From positions 1,922,001 through 1,986,000 of the forward strand of contig JAVSGI010000005.1 of assembly GCA_032334235.1 (NCBI GenBank): DNA of 64,000 nucleotides, in the 5' to 3' direction. Source of the stretch: Paracoccaceae bacterium Fryx2. GTDB lineage: Bacteria > Pseudomonadota > Alphaproteobacteria > Rhodobacterales > Rhodobacteraceae. The position numbers were made by a program, and so were the translations under genes. How positions within the stretch are numbered: the stretch's first letter is position 1; each line of letters starts with the position of its first letter. Under the pieces are notes generated by a model. The model was not told the DNA's origin and did no database searches. It worked only from the letters and a program-made list of their open reading frames with translations. Shown piece by piece: positions 45,115 through 55,689 of the stretch.

Positions 45115-45117
45115 GTG

Positions 45118-45753
45118 TCAGCGCAACCGCAACTCGCCGGCGTCGACACGCAGCCGGGTCTCGAACGCCTTCGAGATGTGGACCCGCAGCGCCTCGTAGG
45201 ACGCATCGCCGTCGCGCGCCTCGATGGCCCGCACGATCTGGTCATGTTCGGCCAGCGCCACCCCGTCGCGGCCTTCGGCGGCGAAAGAGGTGTTCGCCAT
45301 CAGCGCCATGGAGCGATGCACCAGATCAAGCTGCTGCACCAGAAAGCGGTTGTGCGAGGCCAGGTGAATCTGTTTGTGGAACCGCTTGTTGGCCCGGCTG
45401 AGCGCGCGCGGGTCGCCACCCTGCAAGGTGCGGTCTTCCTCGACCATGCCGCGCAGCACGCGGATCTCCTCGTCGGTCGCATGTCGCGCGGCCAGCCTTG
45501 CGGCCAGGCCCTCAAGCTCGGTTCGCACGATGTAAAGCTCTGCCAGCTGGTTGTGATCCAGCGAGGCCACGATCAGGCTGCGCCCGTCGCGCGTCAGCAT
45601 CGACTGGGTTTCCAGCCGTTGCAGCGCCTCGCGCACCGGGGTGCGCGACACCCCCAGCCGCTCGGCCAGTTCGGATTCCACCAGACGGTCGCCGGGCTTG
45701 TATATGCCCGCGTCGATCGCCTCGACAATCAGCGTATAGGCGTCTTTCTGCAC
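45118..45753 (-). CDS. GntR-family regulator with FCD domain
   Basis: 211 residues from GTG 45753. N-terminal winged helix (GDRLVESELAERLGVSRTPV, REALQRLETQSML) and a C-terminal FCD ligand domain with His/Asp/Asn metal-type residues (RANKRFHKQIHLASHNRFLV, ALAEHDQIVRAIEARD). Ends three bases from the glycosyltransferase stop on the other strand. Target unknown. Confidence 0.87.
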   Translation of the reverse strand: MQKDAYTLIVEAIDAGIYKPGDRLVESELAERLGVSRTPVREALQRLETQSMLTRDGRSLIVASLDHNQLAELYIVRTELEGLAARLAARHATDEEIRVLRGMVEEDRTLQGGDPRALSRANKRFHKQIHLASHNRFLVQQLDLVHRSMALMANTSFAAEGRDGVALAEHDQIVRAIEARDGDASYEALRVHISKAFETRLRVDAGELRLR

Positions 45754-45864
45754 GGGAAACGGTCTTTCCTGCCGGGTCAGCGTGTCGCGGACGTTAGCGC
45801 CCAAGCCCGCCGGGCTCAACCGCAATCCATTGCCCCGGGGCCACGGGCGGGCTAGCGTCGCGGG

Positions 45865-46512
45865 ATGGTAGCTGACCGTTTCTCGCATGTCACCGGCTGG
45901 GTGTTCGATCTGGACAACACGCTGTATCCGCCTGCCGCGCGGCTGTTCGACCAGATCGAGGTCCGCATGACCGCCTGGGTGATGCAGGCGCTTGGCGTGG
46001 CACGGCCCGAGGCCGACCGGCTGCGGCGCCACTACTGGGCGACCTACGGCACCACGCTGGCCGGGCTGATGCAGGAACACGGCGTCGATCCCGGCCCGTA
46101 TCTGACCGATGTCCACGACATTTCGTTCGACGCGCTGGAGGTGGACGCGCTCTTGGCCGCCCGGATCCGCGCGCTGCCGGGGCGGCGCATCGTCTATACC
46201 AACGGCTCGGCACCCTATGCCGAGCGCGTGCTGGCGGCGCGCGGCCTGTCGGGGCTGTTCGATGCTGTCTATGGCGTGGAACATGCGGGCTTTCGCCCCA
46301 AGCCGGAACGCGCCGCCTTCGAGGCGGTATTTGCCGCCGATGGCATGGCCCCCGACCGTGCCGCGATGTTCGAGGATGATCCGCGCAACCTGGCCGCGCC
46401 GCACGCCATGGGAATGCGCACCGTGCATGTCGCCCCCGAAGCTGCGCCCGCCCCGCACATCCACCACCACACCGACGATCTTTCCGCATTCCTGTTGCGT
46501 CTGACCGCCTGA
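45865..46512 (+). CDS. HAD hydrolase, pyrimidine 5'-nucleotidase-like
   Basis: 215 residues. HAD motif I VFDLDNTLYPP, motif II IVYTNGSAPYA, motif III Lys in FRPKPERAAF and motif IV MFEDDPRNLAAPHAMG. The pattern FDLDNTLYP with SDM1/PhoG-type cap fits pyrimidine 5'-nucleotidases. Divergent from the GntR regulator. Confidence 0.82.
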   Translation: MVADRFSHVTGWVFDLDNTLYPPAARLFDQIEVRMTAWVMQALGVARPEADRLRRHYWATYGTTLAGLMQEHGVDPGPYLTDVHDISFDALEVDALLAARIRALPGRRIVYTNGSAPYAERVLAARGLSGLFDAVYGVEHAGFRPKPERAAFEAVFAADGMAPDRAAMFEDDPRNLAAPHAMGMRTVHVAPEAAPAPHIHHHTDDLSAFLLRLTA

Positions 46513-46595
46513 TCCGATATGCCGCACTGCGGCAAAGTGTCCTCTGGCGAAGACTCGGTCAAGGCCTAGGTCAGTTAGCGAACAGGAGAATACTC

Positions 46596-46826
46596 ATGTC
46601 AGACACACCTTCCCCTGCCACGCACGGCATCAACACTGTGCCCGAGGCCGGCTGGATTGCCCGCAATTTTCCGCGCGGGACCGGACTCATCTTCGTCGCC
46701 CTGCTGATCTTCGTCGTGCTGGTTGTGCTGGCGGTCAGCACCTGGGGCATCGTCGCCCTGGCGATGACGGCGCTGGCACTGGTGCCGGTGGTGATAATCA
46801 CACTGGTGGCGATCACCTTCGGGTAA
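46596..46826 (+). CDS. Small two-helix membrane protein, unknown
   Basis: 76 residues: a polar N-terminus (SDTPSPATHGINTVPEAGWI) and two hydrophobic helices (LIFVALLIFVVLVVLAVSTW, VALAMTALALVPVVIITLVA). AGGAG lies upstream of ATG 46596. I do not recognise a family. Confidence 0.6.
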   Translation: MSDTPSPATHGINTVPEAGWIARNFPRGTGLIFVALLIFVVLVVLAVSTWGIVALAMTALALVPVVIITLVAITFG

Positions 46827-46889
46827 GCATTGCCGGTTGGATACCCCGCTTCCGCGCCCTATGTTGATACTCGACAAAGGGGGGCGCGG

Positions 46890-48089
46890 ATGACACGCAT
46901 CACGACGGACATACTGGTTTCTGGCGGCGGGGTTGCGGGCCTTGCGGCGGCCGCGGCATTCGGGTCGGCGGGGTTTTCGGTAATCTGCGTCGATCCGGCC
47001 GCGCCCGTCACCGATGCCGAGGCTGACGGGGCCGACCTGCGCACCACCGCCTTCCTGCAACCCTCGATTCCCGTTCTTCAGGCGGCGGGCCTCTGGGCGC
47101 GGCTGGAGCCCTTTGCGGCCCCCCTGCAGGTGATGCGGATCATCGACGCGGGCGGCCCGGTGGCCGAACCCCGCATCATCAAGGACTTCGACGCCGCCGA
47201 CATTTCCGACCAGCCTTTCGGCTGGAACCTGCCGAACTGGCTTCTGCGCCGCGAGATGGTGGCGCGGCTGGCCGAACTGCCCGATGTCAGCTTCCGCCCC
47301 GGCGTTGCCACCACCCGCGTCACCACCCGCCAGACCGAGGCGCTGGTCACCCTGTCCGACGGCACCCGCGTTTCCGCCCGGCTGGTGGTCGCAGCAGACG
47401 GGCGCGGGTCGGTGGTGCGCGAGGCGCTGGGCATCGGCGTCCGCACCATGCGCTACGGCCAGAAGGCGCTGGCCTTTGCCGTCACCCATCCGATCCCGCA
47501 CCAGAACGTCTCGACCGAGATCCACCGCTCTGGCGGGCCATTCACCCTTGTGCCGCTGCCCGACCGCGACGGTCTGCCGTGTTCCGCGATCGTCTGGATG
47601 GAAACCGGCCCCGAGGTGCAACGCCTTGCCGCCCTGCCGGTGCCCGATTTCGAGGCCGAGATCAACACACGGTCCTGCGGCATCCTCGGGCCGCTGAAGC
47701 TGGTGACGCGCCTGACGCAATGGCCGATCATCAGCCAGATCGCCGACCGCATGTCGGGCGAGCGCACGGCGCTGATGGCCGAGGCCGCGCATGTCATGCC
47801 GCCGATCGGCGCGCAGGGGCTGAACATGAGCCTTGCCGACCTGCGCGTGCTGCTGGAACTGGCGACGGCAAACCCGGCGACGCTGGGCGATGCGAAGATG
47901 CTCGATGCCTATCACCGCGCCCGTCACTTCGAGGTGCAGGCCCGCATCACCGGCATCGACGCCCTGAACCGGGCCTCGATGCTGGGCGCGCCTGGGCTGC
48001 GCGACCTGCGCGCCAAGGCGCTGGATGCGCTGTATTCCGTAGCCCCGCTGCGCCGCACCCTGATGCGGACGGGGATGGGCCTGCGCTGA
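46890..48089 (+). CDS. UbiH/UbiF-family FAD-dependent hydroxylase
   Basis: 399 residues. FAD motif DILVSGGGVAGLAAAAAFGS, the middle VVAADGRGSVVREALG (DG motif) and AAHVMPPIGAQGLNMSLADL (GD/NxGxxD-type). Probably hydroxylates the ubiquinone ring; position cannot be told from sequence. UbiK lies next to it on the opposite strand. Confidence 0.85.
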   Translation: MTRITTDILVSGGGVAGLAAAAAFGSAGFSVICVDPAAPVTDAEADGADLRTTAFLQPSIPVLQAAGLWARLEPFAAPLQVMRIIDAGGPVAEPRIIKDFDAADISDQPFGWNLPNWLLRREMVARLAELPDVSFRPGVATTRVTTRQTEALVTLSDGTRVSARLVVAADGRGSVVREALGIGVRTMRYGQKALAFAVTHPIPHQNVSTEIHRSGGPFTLVPLPDRDGLPCSAIVWMETGPEVQRLAALPVPDFEAEINTRSCGILGPLKLVTRLTQWPIISQIADRMSGERTALMAEAAHVMPPIGAQGLNMSLADLRVLLELATANPATLGDAKMLDAYHRARHFEVQARITGIDALNRASMLGAPGLRDLRAKALDALYSVAPLRRTLMRTGMGLR

Positions 48090-48129
48090 CCCGAAGGTGC
48101 GGCGCGGGAAACCCCGCGCCCGCCCGCCG

Positions 48130-48384
48130 TCAGGCCTTTTTCGTGGCCTTGGCTTCCAGCGCCGCGATCCGCAGAGCCAGCGCGTCGTTTTCCTCGCGCG
48201 CGCGGGTCGCCATGGCGCGCACCGCGTCGAACTCCTCGCGGGTGACGAAGTCGCGGTCGGCCATCCAGCGGTCGATCAGGCCCTTCATCGCCGTCTCGGC
48301 CTCGGTCTTGGCACCCTGGGCGACGCCCATGGCATTGGTCATCAGTTGCGACATGTCGTCGAGAAACTTGTTCTTGGGCTGCAT
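48130..48384 (-). CDS. ubiK: UbiK-like accessory factor (BMFP domain)
   Basis: 84 residues: [40 protein letters not shown] and a C-terminal coiled coil ([16 protein letters not shown]). Matches the UbiK/YqiC pattern; UbiK binds UbiJ and helps aerobic ubiquinone synthesis. Convergent with the UbiH-like gene. Confidence 0.8.
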   Translation of the reverse strand: MQPKNKFLDDMSQLMTNAMGVAQGAKTEAETAMKGLIDRWMADRDFVTREEFDAVRAMATRAREENDALALRIAALEAKATKKA

Positions 48385-48533
48385 GGGTGGTCCTTTCGCT
48401 GGCTTGCGCCCTATATGGTCCGCCCGCCACCGCCACACAAGGTTTCTTGCGCCGCAGGTGCAGGCATCGAAGCCGCCGGACTGTTGACATCGGCACGCGC
48501 CCGCAACAGAACCGCACCAACCAAGGAGCCCGC

Positions 48534-49409
48534 ATGGCTTACATCCCCTTTCCCGACCTGTCGCCCGACCTGATCTCGATCGAGGTTTTCGGCGTCACGC
48601 TGGCGCTGCGCTGGTATGCGCTGGCCTATATCGCCGGGCTGCTGATCGGCTGGAAGCTGATCCTGCACATGATCCGCACCGCGCGGCTGTGGCCCGGCGT
48701 GGCGCCGATGACCGCCGAACAGGTGGAACGGCTGATGACCTGGCTGATCCTCGGCGTGGTGCTGGGCGGGCGGCTCGGGTTCGTGCTGTTCTACCAGCCG
48801 GGCTATTACCTGTCGCATCCGTTCGAGATCCTGAAGGTCTGGGAAGGCGGCATGTCGTTCCATGGCGGCTTTCTGGGGGTGATCGCCGCCGCGCTGGTGT
48901 TCTGCCGCCGCGAGGGCATCCCGCTGCTGCAGGCAACCGACCTGCTGGCGGTGGCAACCCCGCCCGGCCTGCTGCTGGGCCGCATCGCCAATTTCATCAA
49001 CGCCGAGCTCTGGGGCCGCCCGACCACCCTGCCCTGGGGCGTAGCCTTCCCCGGCGAGGCGGCGCAGACCTGCCCCGACATCATCGGCATCTGCGCCCGC
49101 CACCCCTCGCAGCTTTACGAGGCGGGGCTGGAGGGGCTGGTGCTGGGCGCGCTGCTGCTGTGGCTGGTGCTGCGGTCGGGATGGCTGGCCTGGCCGGGGC
49201 GGGTCTCGGGGGTGTTCCTTGCCGGCTACGGGCTGGCGCGTTTCGCGGTCGAGTTCGTGCGCCAGCCCGACGCGCAGTTCATCAGCCCCGGCAACCCTTT
49301 GGGGCTGGCCTGGCAGGTCGGCGGCTGGGGGCTGACCATGGGGCAATTGCTGTCGCTGCCGATGGTCGCGCTGGGGCTGGTGCTGATCGCGCGGGCGCAG
49401 CGCAGGTGA
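48534..49409 (+). CDS. lgt: Prolipoprotein diacylglyceryl transferase
   Basis: 291 residues, seven hydrophobic helices. [20 protein letters not shown] is the Lgt signature; SFHGGFLGV and [12 protein letters not shown] are also diagnostic. AAGGAG precedes ATG 48534. First gene of an lgt / methyltransferase / pgeF run with overlapping ends. Confidence 0.95.
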   Translation: MAYIPFPDLSPDLISIEVFGVTLALRWYALAYIAGLLIGWKLILHMIRTARLWPGVAPMTAEQVERLMTWLILGVVLGGRLGFVLFYQPGYYLSHPFEILKVWEGGMSFHGGFLGVIAAALVFCRREGIPLLQATDLLAVATPPGLLLGRIANFINAELWGRPTTLPWGVAFPGEAAQTCPDIIGICARHPSQLYEAGLEGLVLGALLLWLVLRSGWLAWPGRVSGVFLAGYGLARFAVEFVRQPDAQFISPGNPLGLAWQVGGWGLTMGQLLSLPMVALGLVLIARAQRR

Positions 49410-50467
49410 CACCGCTGGCCTGCCTGCTGATCCGGCGCATCCGGGCCACAGGGCCGATCACGCTGGCCGACTACATGGCCGACTGCCTGCTGCACCCCGA
49501 GCACGGCTACTACACAAGCCGCAACCCGTTCGGCGCGGGTGGTGATTTCACCACCGCCCCCGAGATCAGCCAGATGTTCGGCGAGTTGCTGGGCCTCTGC
49601 CTCGCACAGACGTGGCTCGATCAGGGCGCGCCTGCCCGCTTCACCCTTGCCGAGCTTGGCCCCGGCCGCGGCACCCTGATGGCCGACGCCCTGCGCGCCA
49701 CAAGGGGCGTGCCGGGTTTTCACGCGGCGGCAGAGGTCACGCTGGTCGAGGCGTCACCTGCCCTGCGCGCCCGCCAGCGGGGGGCACTTGGCGACCACCC
49801 GGCGCGCTGGCTGACCGGGGTCGAGGCCCTGCCCGAAGCGCCGATGTTCCTGATCGCCAACGAGTTCTTCGACGCCCTGCCGATCCGCCAGTTCACCCGC
49901 AGCGAAAGCGGCTGGGCCGAAACCATGGTCGGGCTGAGCGACGGCCGGCTCGCCTTCGGCCTCGCGGCCCCGGTGCCGCTGGCGGCGCTGGACCATCGGC
50001 TGGCCGACACCGCGCCCGGCGACGTGGTGGAAACCTGCGCCGCCGCTACCGGCATCATCGCGCAGATCGCCGACCGCATCGCCACGCATGGCGGGGCGGC
50101 GCTGGTGATCGACTATGGCGGCTGGGGCTCGCGCGGCGACACGCTGCAGGCGCTGCGCGCCCACCGCTTTGCCGACCCGCTGGCCGAACCGGGGCTGGCC
50201 GACCTGACCGCCCATGTCGATTTCGCGGCGCTGGCCCGCGCCGCCGCCCCCTGCCGCGCCGCCCCCCTGCTGACGCAAGGTGCGCTGCTGAACCGGCTGG
50301 GCATTGCCGCCCGCGCCGACCGGCTGGCGCAGAATCTCTGCGGCGCAGCACTGGAAAACCACCGCGCCGCAACTCGCCGCTTGACCGCCGACGATGAAAT
50401 GGGAACGCTGTTCAAGGCGCTCGCCCTGCATTCGCCAGCACATTTGCCGCCACCCGGATTCGATTGA
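49406..50467 (+). CDS. SAM-dependent methyltransferase, MidA/NDUFAF7 family
   Basis: 353 residues from GTG 49406, overlapping the lgt stop as GTGA. SGYYTS-like [36 protein letters not shown] (SAM-binding glycine motif), [12 protein letters not shown] and [17 protein letters not shown] are family hallmarks. The mitochondrial homologue dimethylates an Arg of complex I NDUFS2; a similar role is likely here. Confidence 0.87.
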   Translation: MTPLACLLIRRIRATGPITLADYMADCLLHPEHGYYTSRNPFGAGGDFTTAPEISQMFGELLGLCLAQTWLDQGAPARFTLAELGPGRGTLMADALRATRGVPGFHAAAEVTLVEASPALRARQRGALGDHPARWLTGVEALPEAPMFLIANEFFDALPIRQFTRSESGWAETMVGLSDGRLAFGLAAPVPLAALDHRLADTAPGDVVETCAAATGIIAQIADRIATHGGAALVIDYGGWGSRGDTLQALRAHRFADPLAEPGLADLTAHVDFAALARAAAPCRAAPLLTQGALLNRLGIAARADRLAQNLCGAALENHRAATRRLTADDEMGTLFKALALHSPAHLPPPGFD

Positions 50468-51219
50468 TGCTAGAGATCCTGACCTCCGACGCGCTCGCGC
50501 CCTTGCGCCACGGTTTTTTCACGCGCAAGGGCGGGGCCTCGTCCGGCATATTCCATGGGCTGAACTGCGGTCCGGGCAGCACCGACCTGTCGGAAGTCGT
50601 GGTGATCAACCGCGCCCGGGTCGCAGCGTCCATGGGCGTCGCCCCCGATCACCTGGTGTCGATCCGTCAGGTGCATTCGGCCGATGTGCTGCACCTGACC
50701 GAACCGCCCGCCCAGACGCCGGTGGCCGATGCGATGGTGACGGCCACGCCGGGGCTTGCGCTGGCCGTGCTGACCGCCGATTGCCAGCCGGTGCTGTTCG
50801 CAGACGCCGAGGCGGGGGTGATCGGCGCGGCCCATGCCGGCTGGCGCGGCAGCCGCGACGGCGTGCTGGAAGCGGTGCTTGACGCGATGGAGACGCTGGG
50901 TGCACGGCGCGCGGCGATCACGGCCGTGATCGGCCCGTGCATCAGCCTCGCCGCCTACGAGGTCGGCCCCGAGTTCGTCGAAAGCTTCATCGACGACGAC
51001 CGGGCCTCTGCCCGCTTCTTCGCGCAGGGCGCGGGCGACCGTGCCCTGTTCGACCTGCCGTCCTACAGCCTGGCCCGGCTGCGCGCGGCAGGCGTGGGCC
51101 ATGCCGAATGGACGCGGCACTGCACCTACAGCGACCCCGACCGATTCTTCTCCTACCGCCGCACCACCCATGCCGGCGAAGTGGATTATGGCCGCCTGAT
51201 CTCGGTGATCCGGCTGTAA
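50467..51219 (+). CDS. pgeF: PgeF/YfiH-family purine-nucleoside or laccase-type protein
   Basis: 250 residues. The metal site is visible: SIRQVHSADV, LTADCQPVLFAD and GAAHAGWRGSRDG, then GPCISLAAYEVG. Originally called polyphenol oxidase; E. coli YfiH edits peptidoglycan precursors and relatives act on purine nucleosides. ATG 50467 overlaps the previous stop by one base. Confidence 0.88.
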   Translation: MLEILTSDALAPLRHGFFTRKGGASSGIFHGLNCGPGSTDLSEVVVINRARVAASMGVAPDHLVSIRQVHSADVLHLTEPPAQTPVADAMVTATPGLALAVLTADCQPVLFADAEAGVIGAAHAGWRGSRDGVLEAVLDAMETLGARRAAITAVIGPCISLAAYEVGPEFVESFIDDDRASARFFAQGAGDRALFDLPSYSLARLRAAGVGHAEWTRHCTYSDPDRFFSYRRTTHAGEVDYGRLISVIRL

Positions 51220-51479
51220 TCCGGGCAGGATCACGGCGCCCGCCGTCAAGGTCCGGCCACATTTGCGGAAACAGTCACGGGCATGTGCCGCGGATTGACC
51301 TCGATCCGGCGAGAAATCCCCTGCATTTGAAGCAGTTTCCCGATTGCGTCACGTTCGCCATAATTCCCTGGCGGAAAGAATCCGCGCCACACCGCAGCGC
51401 CAAAACCCTGCCGCATTGCCCCGTCATAGTGAACCCAAGGTCGAAAGGACCACCAAGGCAGAGCAGAAGTGAGGAGCCG

Positions 51480-51632
51480 ATGATGAAGAAAGAACGCCGC
51501 TGGCTGAAGTCGGTCCTTGCCGCAAGCACCGAAGCGCAGGTTGCCCTGCCGTGGCAGCGCAGCACCCGCCGCCGCCCCGAGGCGATGAAGCCGGAGATTC
51601 CGCAGAAGTCGCGCGCCGTAGCCGCGCGCTGA
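51480..51632 (+). CDS. Short basic protein, conserved-looking in Rhodobacterales
   Basis: 50 residues starting MMKKERRWLKSVLAASTEAQ, then ALPWQRSTRRRPEAMKPEIP. GAGGAG sits just upstream. Strongly basic; I recall short proteins with the same start in Rhodobacterales, but no function. The 260 bases before it contain no gene. Confidence 0.6.
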   Translation: MMKKERRWLKSVLAASTEAQVALPWQRSTRRRPEAMKPEIPQKSRAVAAR

Positions 51633-52087
51633 TCCGGCACGGCCGGACGCCCATTTCAGAGGCCGGGGGCACCGCCTCCGGCCATGCGCTTTTCCAGACC
51701 GGCGATTCACCAAGGCGAATCACCGTGCCCCGGCAAGACCGGCCTTGCCGCCACATTTCTGCGAGCTTTCCAGCGCCCGAGGAAACAATTGCCCGCCCCC
51801 TGCCACATTGGCGACCACGCTGTGACGATTAAGAATTAATTTTGACAGCCCGCCCGAATTCCGACATCTTCTGCCTTACAGATGTCCCTCTGTGAAAACA
51901 GGCGAAGGCAGGTGCGGCAAGACCCGGGGCGAAAGCCCAAGGCACCCCTCCCTTCGCTCCGGAATGGCCCAGCAGGGCTGCTTCGGGGTTCAATGCTCGG
52001 TAAGGCGGCCTTGGTGCGTTCCTCTGACGTGCCGCGAAGGGGCCGCCTATCTGTACCAGCCACACCCGCCCGATCCCGCCGTGCGCC
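51633..52087. other. Intergenic stretch, no gene seen
   Basis: About 455 bases. A GGCCGG/CCGGCC hairpin (51660-51683) could end the preceding small gene. ATTAAGAATTAATT (51827-51840) is an AT-rich palindrome in an otherwise GC-rich stretch. Nothing coding was supported. Confidence 0.5.
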
Positions 52088-52132
52088 AAAATCCTTCAAA
52101 GGATTTTGCAAAAATCTTGCAACAAGATTTTT
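52088..52132 (-). terminator. Tandem hairpins after the Lrp-family gene
   Basis: AAAATCCTT-CA-AAGGATTTT (52088-52107) is followed by AAAAATCTTG-CAA-CAAGATTTTT (52110-52132). Both are near-perfect dyads flanked by A/T runs on each strand, 30 bases past the regulator stop. Confidence 0.65.
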
Positions 52133-52162
52133 TGGCCCCGGCCCGACCGGCGGGAAACTACC

Positions 52163-52663
52163 TCAGGCGCTGCGCTTCAGCCGCGCCTCAAGCACGTCGA
52201 ACGGCACGCCCGGCTGGTCCTTGGCGCAGCGGATCACCAGGCTGGTCTTGACGCTGGCCACGTTCTCGGCCGCCGTCAGCTGCTCGGTCAGGAAGTTCTG
52301 GAAGGTCGACAGGTCCGGCGCCACACATTTCAGGATGAAGTCGATCTCGCCGTTCAGCATGTGGCACTCGCGCACCAACGACCACGCCCGCGCCCGCGCC
52401 TCGAAGGCCGAAAGGTCGGCCTCGGCCTGGCTGCGCAGGCGCACCATGGCGAACACCTGCACCTCGAACCCCAGTTCGCGCGCGTCGATATCGGCGTGGT
52501 AGCCCTTGATGAACCCGGCTTCTTCAAGCGTGCGCACCCGGCGCAGGCAGGGCGGGGCCGAAATGCCGACCCGCTTGGCAAGCTCGACATTCGTCATTCG
52601 GCCGTTGGCCTGCAATTCCGCCAGAATATGCCGGTCGATGGGGTCGAGTTTCGATCCGGCCAT
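52163..52663 (-). CDS. Lrp/AsnC-family transcriptional regulator
   Basis: 166 residues from ATG 52663. N-terminal AsnC HTH (DPIDRHILAELQANGRMTNV, ELAKRVGISAPPCLRRVRTL) and a RAM ligand domain (GEIDFILKCVAPDLSTFQNF). Divergent from trxB. The ligand is not evident. Confidence 0.9.
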   Translation of the reverse strand: MAGSKLDPIDRHILAELQANGRMTNVELAKRVGISAPPCLRRVRTLEEAGFIKGYHADIDARELGFEVQVFAMVRLRSQAEADLSAFEARARAWSLVRECHMLNGEIDFILKCVAPDLSTFQNFLTEQLTAAENVASVKTSLVIRCAKDQPGVPFDVLEARLKRSA

Positions 52664-52859
52664 GACCGTCTCCTTGATCGCACGTCGTTTTCGGGCGGAC
52701 ATTAGGATTTCCGCCCCCCCTGCGCAATATTGTTTCACGGTCACGCAACATTTTATCGCGCGCGTGCGGCCGGGGCGGCCAGCCAGAGTCCCGGGGGGCT
52801 TTCGCCCTCGCTGCCTTGCGCCTATATGATGCGCCACAGGAAAGACACCAGAGGCAAGC

Positions 52860-53801
52860 ATGACCGCGACACGTCACACCAGGGTTCTGATCATCGGGTC
52901 GGGGCCTGCAGGCTATACGGCGGCGGTCTATGCCGCGCGGGCGATGCTGAATCCGATCCTCGTGCAGGGGATGCAGCCCGGCGGCCAGCTGACCATCACC
53001 ACCGAGGTCGAGAACTGGCCGGGCGACAGCCATGTGATGGGCCCCGACCTGATGCTGCGGATGGAGGACCACGCGAAGGCGATGGGCGCCGAGGTGATCT
53101 CCGACATCATCCTGAGCCTTGACCTGCAGAACCGCCCCTTCACCGCGCAGGGCGATTCCGGCACGACCTACACCGCCGACGCGGTGATCCTGGCCACAGG
53201 GGCGCAGGCGCGCTGGCTGGGCCTGCCGTCGGAAGAAAAGTTCAAGGGCTTCGGCGTCTCGGCCTGCGCAACTTGCGACGGGTTCTTCTATCGCGCCAAG
53301 GAGGTGGTGGTGATCGGCGGCGGCAACACGGCGGTCGAGGAAGCCCTGTTCCTGACCAATTTCGCGACCAAAGTCACGCTGATCCACCGCCGCGACAGCC
53401 TGCGCGCCGAAAAGATCATGCAGGACCGGCTGTTCAAGCACCCGAAGATCACCCTCATGTGGAACCACGAGGTCACCGAGGTGCTGGGCGACGAAACTCC
53501 GCTTGGCGTCACCGCCGTGCGCGCCCGCAACGTGCAGACCGGGGCCGTCACCGATGTGCCCTGCGCCGGGTTCTTCGTGGCGATCGGCCACGCGCCGGCG
53601 TCGGAACTGGTGAAGGCCCAGTTGGAGTTGCATCACGGCGGCTATGTCAAGGTCACCCCGGGCAGCACGCAGACCTCGATCCCCGGCGTGTTCGCGGCGG
53701 GCGACCTGACCGACCACATCTACCGCCAGGCGGTGACAAGTGCGGGCATGGGCTGCATGGCGGCGCTGGATGCCGAACGCTGGCTGTCCGGAGAAAGCTG
53801 A
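52860..53801 (+). CDS. trxB: Thioredoxin reductase
   Basis: 313 residues. FAD motif [19 protein letters not shown], redox-active [14 protein letters not shown] motif [17 protein letters not shown] and C-terminal [20 protein letters not shown]. Complete. Reduces thioredoxin with NADPH in the cytoplasm. Confidence 0.95.
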   Translation: MTATRHTRVLIIGSGPAGYTAAVYAARAMLNPILVQGMQPGGQLTITTEVENWPGDSHVMGPDLMLRMEDHAKAMGAEVISDIILSLDLQNRPFTAQGDSGTTYTADAVILATGAQARWLGLPSEEKFKGFGVSACATCDGFFYRAKEVVVIGGGNTAVEEALFLTNFATKVTLIHRRDSLRAEKIMQDRLFKHPKITLMWNHEVTEVLGDETPLGVTAVRARNVQTGAVTDVPCAGFFVAIGHAPASELVKAQLELHHGGYVKVTPGSTQTSIPGVFAAGDLTDHIYRQAVTSAGMGCMAALDAERWLSGES

Positions 53802-53982
53802 CCACCGGGCTGCAAGCCGGGGCGGGAAACCGTCCCAGGATCATGCCGCAACGCAGCATTTTCGACTTTTTCCGTCACGAGGCGACAAGATCGCTTGAAT
53901 TCGGCCGTGCTGCCGGGGTATGGCGCGCAAAAGTGGTGTCTCTGCCCCCCGTCTGCAGAGCTATTGAAACAAGGCCCTCGCA

Positions 53983-55689
53983 ATGTCCCTGCCCAATCTC
54001 GCTCCGATCCCGGAGCTTTATGTTTCCCATGACTCCGCCCAAAAGCTGAAAGTCGACGCTGGCAACCTGCCGTCCTGGGATCTGACCGCCCGGCAGGTCT
54101 GCGATCTGGAGCTGCTGATGAACGGCGGTTTCTTTCCGCTGAAGGGCTTCCAGACCGAGGCGGATTACAACAGCGTCGTCGATACCATGCGGATGGCCGA
54201 TGGCGCGCTCTGGCCGATGCCGATCACGCTGGATGTGTCGGAAAAATTCGCGGGCACCGTCGAGCCGGGGCAGGACATCGCGCTGCGCGACCAGGAAGGC
54301 GTGATCCTCGCCATCCTGTCGGTCACCGACAAGTACACGCCGAACAAGGCGCACGAGGCCGAGATGGTCTATGGCGCCGACGATCTGGCGCATCCGGCCG
54401 TCAACTACCTGCACAACACCGCAGGCCCGGTCTACCTCGGCGGCCCGGTCACCGGGATCCAGCAACCTGTCCACTATGACTTCAAGGCCCGCCGCGACAC
54501 GCCGAACGAGTTGCGCGCCTTTTTCCGCAAGGTTGGCTGGAGCCGCATCGTGGCGTTCCAGACCCGCAACCCGCTGCACCGCGCGCATCAGGAACTGACG
54601 TTCCGCGCCGCCCGCGAGGCGCAGGCGAACCTGCTGATCCACCCGATCGTCGGCATGACCAAGCCGGGCGATGTCGACCACTTCACCCGCGTGCGCTGCT
54701 ACGAGGCGGTTCTTGACCAGTATCCGTCCTCGACCACCACGATGAGCCTGCTCAACCTTGCAATGCGCATGGCGGGCCCGCGCGAGGCGGTCTGGCACGG
54801 CCTGATCCGCAAGAACCACGGCTGCACCCATTTCATCGTCGGCCGCGACCATGCCGGCCCCGGCAAGAACTCTGCCGGGCAGGATTTCTACGGCCCCTAC
54901 GACGCGCAGACCCTGTTCAAGGAACACGAGGCCGAAATCGGGCTTGAGATGGTCGATTTCAAGCACATGGTCTATGTGCAGGAAAAGGCGCAGTATTTTC
55001 CGGCGAACGAAGTGCCCGAGGGCGACACAGTGCTGGACATCTCCGGCACCGAACTGCGCCGCCGCCTGCGCGAAGGGATCGAGATCCCGGAATGGTTCAG
55101 TTTCCCCCAGGTGGTAACCGAACTGCGCCGCACCAGCCCCGCGCGCAACAAGCAGGGCTTCACGGTGTTCTTCACCGGCCTGTCGGGTTCGGGCAAATCC
55201 ACCATCGCCAACGCACTGATGGTCAAGCTGATGGAAATGGGCGGCCGCCCGGTGACGCTGCTGGACGGCGACGTGGTGCGCAAGCACCTGTCGTCGGAAC
55301 TCGGCTTTTCCAAGGAACACCGCGACATCAATATCAAGCGGATCGGCTATGTCGCGTCCGAGATCACCAAGAACGGCGGCATCGCGATCTGCGCGCCGAT
55401 TGCCCCCTACACCAGCACGCGGCGCGCCGTGCGCGAGATGATCGAAGCCTTCGGCGCCTTCATCGAGGTGCATGTGGCGACCTCGGTCGAGGAATGCGAA
55501 CGTCGTGACCGCAAGGGGCTCTACAAGCTGGCCCGTGAAGGCAAGATCAAGGAATTCACCGGGATTTCCGATCCCTATGAAGTCCCGACCAAGGCCGAAC
55601 TGGTGGTCGATACCGAAAACGTCGATGTCGACCATTGCGCGCATCAGGTGATCCTGAAGCTTGAGTCGATGGGCCTGATCAAGGCCTGA
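53983..55689 (+). CDS. Bifunctional ATP sulfurylase / APS kinase
   Basis: 568 residues. ATP sulfurylase (residues ~1-390): QTRNPLHRAHQEL and GRDHAGPGKNSAG motifs. APS kinase (residues ~395-568): Walker A FTGLSGSGKST, then DGDVVRKHLSSELGFSKEHR. The fusion order Sat-CysC is typical of Rhodobacterales. It converts sulfate to PAPS for assimilation. Confidence 0.94.
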   Translation: MSLPNLAPIPELYVSHDSAQKLKVDAGNLPSWDLTARQVCDLELLMNGGFFPLKGFQTEADYNSVVDTMRMADGALWPMPITLDVSEKFAGTVEPGQDIALRDQEGVILAILSVTDKYTPNKAHEAEMVYGADDLAHPAVNYLHNTAGPVYLGGPVTGIQQPVHYDFKARRDTPNELRAFFRKVGWSRIVAFQTRNPLHRAHQELTFRAAREAQANLLIHPIVGMTKPGDVDHFTRVRCYEAVLDQYPSSTTTMSLLNLAMRMAGPREAVWHGLIRKNHGCTHFIVGRDHAGPGKNSAGQDFYGPYDAQTLFKEHEAEIGLEMVDFKHMVYVQEKAQYFPANEVPEGDTVLDISGTELRRRLREGIEIPEWFSFPQVVTELRRTSPARNKQGFTVFFTGLSGSGKSTIANALMVKLMEMGGRPVTLLDGDVVRKHLSSELGFSKEHRDINIKRIGYVASEITKNGGIAICAPIAPYTSTRRAVREMIEAFGAFIEVHVATSVEECERRDRKGLYKLAREGKIKEFTGISDPYEVPTKAELVVDTENVDVDHCAHQVILKLESMGLIKA

